In this document: piece after piece, positions 54,800-64,000 of the stretch
How the letters are laid out: the number at the start of each line of letters is the position of its first letter
Numbering within the stretch: the first letter of the stretch is position 1
Assembly: GCA_028015205.1 (NCBI GenBank)
Contig: JAPWFG010000018.1
Coordinates: 2,418,001 to 2,482,000 of the forward strand
DNA: 64,000 nt
Source of the DNA: Mytilisepta virgata
Lineage: Eukaryota; Mollusca; Bivalvia; Mytilida; Mytilidae
Direction: 5' to 3'
Position numbers and translations under genes: made by a program
Notes under the pieces: generated by a model
Told to the model about the DNA's origin: nothing
The model's input: only the letters and a program-made list of their open reading frames with translations
Database searches by the model: none

Positions 54800-55355
54800 C
54801 AAAGAATAAATTTATTCCAAAGTAACAATAAATATACTATTAACATTAAAGTTCATTATAAAATGTATCTTCCTAAGATAAATATATCAGAATAAATTTA
54901 TTCTTGGATCATGAACAATTTCAAAGCTAACTGCTTGTAGACTGAGAATAAATTTATTCTTACCTCTGATATGACCCAGCTTTATTAATAGCCATCTTAA
55001 TTGTTTTGTTGAGAATAAATTTATTCTTAAAATTTGAGTTTACAATCTACTTTTCCAGAGAATAAATTTATTCTTTAAATCCAAATGTACAATCTTCTTT
55101 TTCAGAGAAGAAATTTATTCTTTAAATCTAAATGTACAATCTTCTTTTTCAGGGAATAAATTTATTCTTTAAATCCAAATGTACAATCTTCTTTTTCTGA
55201 GAATGAATTTCTTCTTTAAATCCAAATGTACAATCTTCTTTTTCATAGAATAAATTTATTCTTTAAACACCAAGGTATAATCTTCTTTTTCAGGGAATAA
55301 ATTTATTCCCAAATACAAATATACAATCTTGTTATGCTAAAAATAAATTTTTTCT
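54800..55355. repeat. Palindromic AT-rich minisatellite, about 11 units
   Basis: GAATAAATTTATTC, a perfect 14-base palindrome, recurs with small changes at about 54808, 54892, 54948, 55010, 55055, 55105, 55152, 55199, 55247, 55294 and 55338. From about 55055 on, the spacing is regular (44-48 bases) with a shared linker TTTAAATCCAAATGTACAAT followed by CTTCTTTTTC. Confidence 0.85.
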
Positions 55356-55429
55356 TTAATTTTGATGTACAAAGACAATTTATGTATACCTAGCATACAT
55401 TTTTTTTCTTATCTTCATCATCATTCAAA

Positions 55430-55680
55430 ACGGCCTCGGTGGTCACGTGGTAGCATGCTCGCCTTGAGTGTTGAAGGTCGCAGGTTCGATCTCCGGCCGG
55501 GTCAAACCAAAGACATTTAAATTGGTATTTGCCGCTTCTCTGCCAAGCACACAGCATCTGCATTGTAGGAGTAAGAGCAAAGGACTGGTCAGCTCGGAGT
55601 CAGTATAATGTACAAGAGTAGGCATTTGTGGGACATTGACAACTAATGCAAAGTATCACGATTAAACTCCGAAAAGTACA
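55430..55680 (+). repeat. tRNA-derived SINE
   Basis: The head 55432-55502 (GGCCTCGGTGGTCACGTGGT, then AGCATGCTCGCC) has a pol III A-box-like part and the B-box GGTTCGATCTC at 55483-55493, followed by a body without tRNA structure. This layout is that of molluscan SINEs. A functional tRNA is excluded because no anticodon stem and acceptor pairing can be made by eye. The end near 55680 is approximate. Confidence 0.75.
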
Positions 55681-56490
55681 ATGTACTGAAATATAGCAAA
55701 CACAGTTTCTGAACGAGCACCCATAGTATGGAAATTTGAACTAAGCATATGAATTATCTTGGCCTACAAGGTAGAAATTCGTAAAATATGTGACACACCT
55801 GTAGAAGGAGATGAACAATCTCACAAAGTATCAATATTAAACTTCAAACACCTCAGAAAATATAGTGTACATATAATTGTGAAGCATGAATTCACAGTCA
55901 GACATCACTATAATTCTTGATTTGGGCCTTTATTAAAAAAACTGCTTACCAACTACCCTGTTAAATCTAACATTTATTCAACTAAACTATAATATCATTC
56001 CGTCCTTGTACTTATATAACTTACATCAGTAGCTAGCTGCTTGTTTATGTTTTTCATTTATTAACTGTATTTGCCAATAGAAAATTCCCAGTGTATTGCA
56101 ATGTAAAGCGAGTGTTGGGATGGTGACAATGTCTAAAAATTGATCATTCAGGCTTCTTGTGATAAATGATTTATTTTTTGTTTATAACAGAATCTTGTTC
56201 CAGTTTTATATTGGGTCCTTTTCATGTTTTAAGCAAAAGTCCTCTAATATGCCAGAGATATATTTTGTTGTGGTCTTTATCATTACTGGTAAAATACTCC
56301 ATACAAACTGTTGCAACCTAAAAAAAATTACATCATATGTAATTTTTTTTTCTAAAGTCTTCTATTTGAAAAGTAGCTAACTGAAATGTACGCATCGACA
56401 AACCTTAATAAAATAAATCAGGCTATATTGCAGATATCCATGAAATTTCCATGCAACGAGAATATAAGATACTGCATTGAATATTGAACT
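55681..56490. other. Non-coding stretch
   Basis: AT-rich; nothing supportable. Confidence 0.4.
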
Positions 56491-58240
56491 AGAGGCTCCC
56501 AGAAGCCTGTGTTCCTCACATTAAATCATTTGCGGACTTAAAGCAATATAAATCGCTTGACTGTTTATCTTGACTGGCAGTCTGGAGGATAAACGTTCTG
56601 ATTGGCACACTGGTTCCAAATTGATCACTGGTTTCAAACAAGAAGAGCTTTTAAATGAATTTTCTCACAGGGTCTTAGTTAACCACCTTAAATGGTCCAG
56701 GCCAACAAATAATATTCTGACCATTTCTCCCAAATTGGGTTCCACTTGACTCACTGGTTTAGGAAAAAAGACTTGTAAATGAATTTTACCATAAAGTTAA
56801 ACTAAGCTGGCCATCTTGGACGGCAGATAGGGTCATCGCATACAATTCTGTGAAAGGATCAACTGAGGACCATTGCTACTAAGATTGGTTCCAATTTGCA
56901 TACTGATTTTAGACAATATTTTTTTGTCAGTTTTCCCATATGTTTGGCTCTGGTGCCATGTTGGATAGAAGTCTGGGTCATCAGTTACAACTTTAACTAA
57001 AGGCTCCCAGGAGCCTGATCACTCACCTGGACTATGGCCATCGTGACTGGCAGCCTGGAACTGCTGTCAACTTTCAATTTCAAACCAGAAGACCTTTCAG
57101 TGATTTGTCAAGTTAGGTCCTATGTTAAACACTGTTCGGCTCTGGTAGCCATCTTGAATGACGGGTTGGATCGTAGGATATAACTCTGTAAGAGGACCAA
57201 CTAAGGACATTGCTGCCAAGTTTTTTTTTTCCCAAATGGCCCAGTGGTTTTAGACGAGAAGATCTTTAAGTAAATTTCCCATATGGTACTATGTTTAACA
57301 ATGTTCAGCTGTGAAGGCTATTTTTTATGGTAGGCTGGGCCATCGGATACAATTCAGGAAGAGGACCACCAAAGGACCATTGCTGCTAAGTTTTGTTCCA
57401 ATTGGCTCAGTGGTTTCAGATATTAAGAAGATGTTAATTTCCCATAGGGTTCTATGTTAAACTATATTCGGCTCTGGCGTCCGTCTTGGATTACAGGTGG
57501 GGAAATTGGATATAATTCTGAAAGAGGACCTAAGGACCATTACTGCCAGGTTTTCTTCCAATTTGACCCGCGATCATCTTGGATGACCGGCCTGTCATTG
57601 GATATAATTCTGAAAGAGAACCACCTAAGGACCATTGCTGTTAAATTTTAGTCCAATTGGCCAAGTGGTTTCACGCCGGAGGCAAGAACATCTTTAAGTA
57701 AATTTCCAATAGGGTCCTATGTTAAACTGTGGCCATCTTGGATGACAGGCGAGGTAATTGGTCATTTTTCTGAAAGAGGACCACCTAAGAACCATTATTG
57801 CTAAGTTTTGTTCCAATTGGCCAAGTGGTGTCAGTCAAGAAGGTCTTTAAGTAAATTTCCCATAGTGTTCTATGTTAAACTATGTTCGGCTCTGGCGGCA
57901 ATCTAGGATGAGGGGCCGGATCATCGGATATAATTCTGAAAGAGAACTACCTAAGGACCATTGCTGCTAAGTTTTGTTCCAATTGGCTAGGTGGTTTCAG
58001 AGAAGATCTTTAACGGAAATTTTACTACGACGACGATGACGACGGACGCCAAGTTATGGCAATTGCTCACATGGCCCTTTGGGCCAAGTGAGCTAATAAA
58101 GGATCATCTAAGGACCATTGCTGCCAATTTTGGTTCCAATTGGCTTACTGATTTCAGATTTAGAATAAAGGCAGATGGACGACAGACCCCAATTGATGGC
58201 AATAGCTCACAAGGACCTTTGTACAGGGGAGCTAAAAATC
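56491..58240 (+). repeat. Degenerate tandem array of the approximately 210 bp repeat (array 2)
   Basis: Same unit as 26890-28815 (GGTCCTATGTTAAACTA, GATATAATTCTGAAAGAGGA, CTAAGGACCATTGCTG, CCAATTGGC..AGTGGTTTCAG). Two copies of a start-like hairpin GGCTCCCAG(A/G)AGCCTG lie at about 56492 and 57002. The end module ACGACGACGATGACGACGGA, then a hairpin at 58065-58093, closes the array; a second, diverged end follows at about 58160-58235. Confidence 0.85.
58065..58093. repeat. Terminal hairpin of the 210 bp repeat family
   Basis: GCTCACATGGCCC, then TTTG, then a near-perfect inverted copy GGCCAAGTGAGC. A weaker form occurs at 58204-58236 and a diverged one at 28787-28810 and 30588-30601, always after a GACGGACG-type tract. 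Confidence 0.75.
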
Positions 58241-61200
58241 AATGATTTAACAGTCTTAAATAATTGAAATCTTCTTTTTGTAATTCATTAGCGTGTAAAC
58301 AAATTTAAAATCACTCATGGATGACTGAAACACATTTAAAGCATGAAGGCAGTCGGTCAACGCCTTTACACTCCAATGAACCTATTAAAAGAAGCAATCC
58401 CTTCTTATAATATTACATCTGAAAAATAGGAAGATTTTAGCCACAATTGAAATTTACTACTTTTGGTACAACATTTTATCCCTGGGCCCCTATTTTCAAA
58501 ATCAAAATCCTAAAACTTTATTTCACCTGTAAATACATATGACAATACTGTGCAAAGTTAAATGCAGAAAAGTCTAGGGTACAAGCTTATTTTTTATAAA
58601 TTCGACTACCTGCGAATAATTGAATTTGCAATTGAACTACAGATGTTATGCAATCATTATAAAGATATAATGCCCCTAATCGCAACAACAGAAGATACAT
58701 GTAAGAAGTTGACAGACGCCCGAATGGACAATCTTACCGTGTCACGTACGAACAGTTAAAGTTATAGCAGCTACGATTTAAAAAAAAATAAATGTTTTAT
58801 AGAAAATAATAAAGCAATCCTTCAAAATGGTCTAGAGAAATTTTTTGTGTAAACAAATCACCGATGGACTAACATTAAACAAACCTTGTTTGAATTTTTG
58901 TCGGTGCGACAAAAAATCAATCTAATTCCCGCCCCTATTCATATGACCTCAACATGACCTCTTATCGTGGAAATCGTGCGCTTGCGGATAGCGAAAGTTG
59001 ATGAAGAAAATGTCTACACAAAGTAAATAGTAGTAGTCGACCAAGATCATTTACCGTTTCTGCTAAAAAAAAGAAATTGCAAAGTGGTTTTTGCAACGCC
59101 TACGAAACGTATGATATTTGCCAGGCGTCAAATTGGCAAGAAGAGGCTGGGAATGAAATACATTATCATAAATTTAATCGATTGAATCATCACGTGTTTT
59201 GATATTTACGATTTACCAAAATAGCTCCTCAATGTTATTGTTTTACAGTAACTAAAGCTTTTTACGCTAATTTTCTCAAAACAAGTGTGTGAAGATTGTA
59301 ATTAAAATGAATAAAATAAATTAGAAATGCATTACAATGTTTTCTTGGAATTAGATTATTTTGGGCAAAAAATATGAAGCTCGGTCATTTCCGTTAAGAC
59401 TTACCGATTGCATAAATAATCAGCCTCACTTCTAAAGACGATGCGAAATGTTCTTGGAAAATAGTGTAATTGCCCGGAAGAGGGGGGGGGAGGGGTAACT
59501 CTCTGGATTGTTGACGAGGATGTGCGGAAATGGCCTAAGAAAAGGTACCCGAACAAATACTAGAATACATGTTAATAATATACAAAAAAATAATATTTAG
59601 ATGAAAATACCTATACCCGCAAAACAGCCATATCGACAAAGCACACCCGGACTTATACTGATGTTTATGCACAAACATCCGAGGAATTGAATAGCACCGT
59701 CAATTTACAACCCGAATATATATTAGTTTTTCAAAACACACCCCGAACAATACCAAAAATCATGAAAACCCCACTCCCGGGTTATTACATTAATTGAAAA
59801 CCCTAGACTTATAAATATACCTGAATTAATGTCTTTGGGTTTCAAAATAACAGTTTTCCGAGATACTTTTAAATCACAATTTTCAAAATATGTATTTTGA
59901 ACAACCTGCCAGTCCTCAATGCATTCAATTACATACGGCATGATTAACTCGATCGTAACTAAATCTTAAATAAAATGGACATACCTCTCAACTTAAATGA
60001 GTTCTGTGTAATCTTTCGCCAATTAATAATAGTTTTTCTATCGATCAGACACGGTTCAATGTAATAACATGACCATGACCAATTCAAACCATATGATTGG
60101 TTATCGTTGACCACACCCATTATGTCCATCAATTCATCATACAGGTGCATATATTTGAGCTGTTTAACCCCGTTACTTATGAATAAAAGAGAATTATCAA
60201 ACTTCTAATTGATCAAATGGGAAGTAAGCATTAACATGATGATATGAGGCGTATGTCCCGAAGTTTATTGTTCCCCTCGTCACCATGCAGCTGTTTTCCT
60301 TTGAGAATAATAAATTTGTTACTATCCTCCTAACCATTTAACAGTTATATATACTTTCATATTTCGTCCTGAAATAAACTTTTTCGTGCACAAATATGGC
60401 ATCGTATATGTCGTCAAACGATATATTACAGGGTATATCCACTTTTATGCCGTGTGTACATATTTTTACGTAAACGTGAATTGGGTATGCTTTGAAGACC
60501 AAAAGTATCTTTTCCACAGGAAAAAGTTGTGTACAATAACAATCTTGTACTGCACTGTAATATATATTTACATAGGCCGCGCCATGTTGATTTTTGAATG
60601 ACGCGACGGTTGCCGATAAGTCTGTGAAACATGCGTTTTATTAATTATACACCCGCAAAAGAAGTTTGGAAGTATATAGGTTTCAGTCTGTCCGTATGTC
60701 CGAAACGTTTTTACTTTGAAAAATATGATGATTTGAACTTTGTGTGGGCTTCAAAACAGACATGTTGCTGAAGGGGGGGGGGGTGTATTAGTCCCTTTCA
60801 GGACAGTTCTAGTTTTTCTTGAGTAAATGATTATTTATATAATTTGGCAGGGTATATTGATTTTGACATCAGTTAAATTCCAAATAAGCTCTTAAAAGGA
60901 AACCCCATATTATTCGTAGGGGAAATGAAATATGTATTGCAAATCAATATCGGATACATAGGACAACCCATAAGAGCAAAGGGCTAGGTCTTTATATTCT
61001 TATTTTATGAAATAATCGAATATGAAGTCCCATTCCAGGTGTAAATTATTTCAACTCCGTAGCTGGCGCAGGTAAAAAGTCTCGAAAATTAAGACGTGAC
61101 ACTTTTTTGGCCCCTTTAAATCTCTAAAAGATAGAGGTATTTAAGAGATAGTCAAAATATGGATCTAAATGACGTTTATTCCATTTCAATCAAGAAACAT

Positions 61201-62317
61201 TGAACACAAAAAATCAGTTGAAAATTTTAAAATGTACACCAAAATTATATTAAAAAAAAATTTTATCCCCCCCCCCCAAAAAAGGCGGGTGAGTCCAGAT
61301 TTACTAAAATCATTCGTATATGGAGATCATTGTGGTAAAATATTATAAGGATTTGTTTAATACATGTAGAACAAAAGTAAATGAGCGGAAAATTAACTAT
61401 CTACGGAAGCCGAAACCGACGGCACTACCATACCATAATACGTCTGCACATTTTTCTACACCAGGGTTAACAAGTCGGGCTTAGTAGTGCATGGACATTA
61501 CATGCAAATTGTCCACAGATGGAATGATATGCACATTTCTCTTTTCGATTTTTTGTTATTTTTTTTATCATACTGATTTAGTGTATCTGTAAATATAAAT
61601 AATCACTTATTAAACTGTAGCCTCTACGACTGACGGCTCGGTATATTTTTCCCTATCGCAACTGGTTATGTATTTAAGCAACTCATTTCAAAACACATAG
61701 GAACAGTTATTAATAAAATAAGGAAATATTAGATTTGGCCACTGTAACTGAGTTTCTGTGGAATGAAAAACTAACAACAAATAGTCAAATAGTATATTTG
61801 AGAATAAATAAATATCAGAATTTTTATTTTATGTATAAGCTAGACGTAAATTAAAATATGCCAAAGTACTCAAATAAAACCCTCTCCTTTATGAATTCGA
61901 TCAAATTATAATGTATTTTTTCCTGATGTGATATGAAAACGAATAGATGTGGGGCTTGTGTCAGCATCACATGCCTAATTTAATGTCTTTAACACTCCAA
62001 AGAGGCAACATAACAGCAACTAATGGTGTTTCGTGTGTGATTCTTTATTGTCTTACAATGGGAAATGCAGGGTGACTTTCTCCCCAGGCCAAAATTACTG
62101 TAACAAACTAATAATACAGCCGTTGTTGATATTATCAGAGTCATTGTGTACAATCGGTAAAGTACGAAAGACGCAATAATAGTGGACTACTTTTACAACT
62201 AACTATGAAACATTCGGATTTATGAGGGTTTTTAACAAGGCGTTGTAAACATTCATGATACATAATTTCCGAGATATTGAAAATCTGATTGAATATTTGG
62301 GGAAACTGTCAATTTTC
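58241..62317. other. Non-coding stretch
   Basis: AT-rich. Contains G-runs at 59480-59495 and 60769-60783 and a C-run at 61266-61277. Open frames are short and without motifs. I support no gene here. Confidence 0.45.
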
Positions 62318-62321
62318 TTAA

Positions 62322-63114
62322 GGTAACAGGTACGTAAATGGGCTATCTCACGGATTTGTATGAAATTTTGCAAGCAATTAGAGCATGTAGAACTGCATAT
62401 GAATATCGAAAAAATATATAAGTAACTTTTATACTTTTCGGATATATAGCAAATTGAATATTCTGTAGAAAGAAGTACAAATGTATAGGATGCACGTAAA
62501 TATCGCAAAAAATATTGAAAAATTTTACTTTAAATTGCCTTTTCTCAAAAACGTGTCCTACAAATTTTCTTTAAAATTGATATGTTATTGCCACTAAAAT
62601 TTCCGTTTTATTCATATGAAAGCTATAAGGGGTCACCGAATTTGTTTTTGCAGTATAAATCATCCAAGTGTCTCTGCAATATCTAAAAACGTCGAAAAAT
62701 AAGATTTAGAGCCACGAATTCACGATTATTTTTGCCTTTTCGGCGCTTTTTCCAGACTGTATAGCAGATTTAACTATCCATACTCAAAAAACGAATTCGG
62801 TGACCCCCTATAAATATTATATCAATAAAACGGAAATTCCCGTAGCAAAAACATATCATTTTTAAAGAAAATTCGTAGGACAGGATTTCGAGAAATGTTA
62901 ATTGGTAGTCAAAATTGCTGTACTTTTTTACGATATTTACGTGTATTCTATGCATTTGTACTACTATTTTCCGGATATTTAATTTGCTATATCTCAGAAA
63001 GTGTAAAAGTTATATGTATCATTTTTTCGATGTTCTGGTGCAGTTCCTCATGCTCTAGTTGTATGCAAAATTTCATAAAATTCCGTGAGATTATCCATTT
63101 ACGCACCTGTCACC
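62322..63114. mobile_element. Fold-back element, 793 bp, flanked by TTAA
   Basis: The left end GGTAACAGGTACGTAAATGG pairs with the inverted right end (minus strand GGTGACAGGTGCGTAAATGG). The two arms remain alignable over about 350 bases (62322-62690 against 62760-63114), e.g. GGATATATAGCAAATTGAAT left and its inverse right. TTAA flanks both ends (62318-62321 and 63115-63118), like piggyBac-type target sites. Mirrored open frames on opposite strands arise from this inversion and are not genes. Confidence 0.75.
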
Positions 63115-63118
63115 TTAA

Positions 63119-64000
63119 CATTTGAAACAACTACTTTCTTAATAATCCCTACATATTGTATCATTGTTGAAGGTAGAAAATCTGAGGAATCAAACATTGT
63201 GCCATCTTTCAAGCCGGCCGGTTGTACAAGGTGTTAGTGCATTATATTTGTGTGTTGTCTCTGGTTCTGTTTCTCTTGGTTGAGCTTCTGGTATTTGGTT
63301 ACACTAAATAAAATATGTTCCTTGTGTTGTTGTTGTTTGTATTTCGCCTTGTCTTTGGAATTCGGTAATATTTTATTGTTCGTGTAGTAATTCGTTTTTT
63401 TTAAACATGAAAATATCCCAATGTGATGTCACAAACAGTATAATCAGCAACAAGAAATAAATAACAAGAAAAGTGCTTGGCCGAAAAAAAGGACAAAGTT
63501 TACTGGATAAGATATTTTTATTCGTTTATCATATTTTGATGTTACTAATTCAAAAATTCAAATTCTTTAATATCATTGAAGACGCCCCAAAGGACAGTTC
63601 AATCAATAACAATGATTATAATTGATTACAATAATTTTATTTCTTACCAATCTTCAGTTATGTCAGTTCAGATCATATTAAATCCACTTAAATTTGGAAG
63701 AATATAAGCCTCAATATGCAATAAGATGGTTTTTTTTTCTGGTATGTCCCATAATTATTTTTGTATCAGAAAGTACCCACAATTTTCGTTAATCATGATA
63801 CAAATAAAAAATCCGACGCGGGACATTTTAGCTCATTGATAAGACCATTTAGCCGAACAAATTGACCTTTAGCGGTAATTTTGCGGAATTTAAAATACTG
63901 TGTGGACATTTTATTGGGAGAGTTTGGTAATGGTCTGGGTCTTTCAGCTGTAAAAATGTTCAAATTTTTTAGTCTGTATGTTGGTCATTAGGAGCACCCT
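63119..64000. other. Non-coding stretch to the window end
   Basis: AT-rich; nothing supportable. Confidence 0.4.

Noticed and set aside
55432..55502. Functional tRNA gene
   Set aside because: B-box is good but no complete cloverleaf can be drawn and a SINE body follows.
62203..63125. Two opposite-strand frames of 101 and 76 codons as paralogous genes
   Set aside because: They are the two arms of the fold-back element read on opposite strands.

Overview
The window looks like nuclear DNA of a bivalve mollusc, most likely a mussel-like species. The evidence is AT-rich non-coding DNA, GT-AG introns of several kb, an F-type lectin/EGF gene of the kind expanded in bivalves, Penelope-like and jockey/CR1-like retroelement debris, molluscan tRNA-derived SINEs, and a dense load of tandem repeats. 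Species is inferred from general knowledge; no search was possible.

Layout. 1-5402: right-hand part of a repeat-rich mobile element, with a 4.5 kb minisatellite, a conserved 300 bp block, a cluster of promoter-like motifs and a terminus. 6637-7276: a 640 bp terminal-inverted-repeat derivative of the same family. 7352-18051: a complete, young Ty3/Gypsy LTR retrotransposon on the minus strand, with 1439 bp LTRs, a 4 bp target duplication, a tRNA-Lys primer site, gag, a clear -1 frameshift signal and pol; one in-frame stop cuts off the Pol C-terminus. 18.1-32.9 kb: mostly non-coding, with an orphan signal-peptide exon (21422-21512), a tandem repeat, a decayed Penelope-like RT, a dead Tc1-like transposase and long arrays of a roughly 210 bp repeat. 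32941-52887: five exons of a secreted F-type lectin/EGF-like gene on the plus strand (signal peptide, two halves of one lectin domain, an EGF-like exon, first half of a second lectin domain). Its introns hold other elements: a Penelope-like element, a LINE fragment, a MITE, and a compact 3 kb virus-like cassette at 37.7-40.8 kb. 52.9-64 kb: non-coding, with a palindromic minisatellite, a SINE, another array of the 210 bp repeat and an 800 bp fold-back element flanked by TTAA.

The most interesting part is the cassette at 37.7-40.8 kb. It has short intronless ORFs with TATA boxes close upstream: a small protein with a BH1-like stretch, a duplicated PC4-type ssDNA-binding protein, a four-cysteine zinc-ribbon protein and a C2H2 zinc-finger protein. 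Its right end is the same repeat module seen at 5.4 kb and at both ends of the 640 bp element. I read this as an apparently undescribed virus-like or transposon family (adintovirus/Polinton-like in flavour, but no polymerase, integrase or capsid gene is visible here) plus its non-autonomous derivatives.

Limits: exon joins and element borders were read by eye; domain calls come from motif recognition, not searches.
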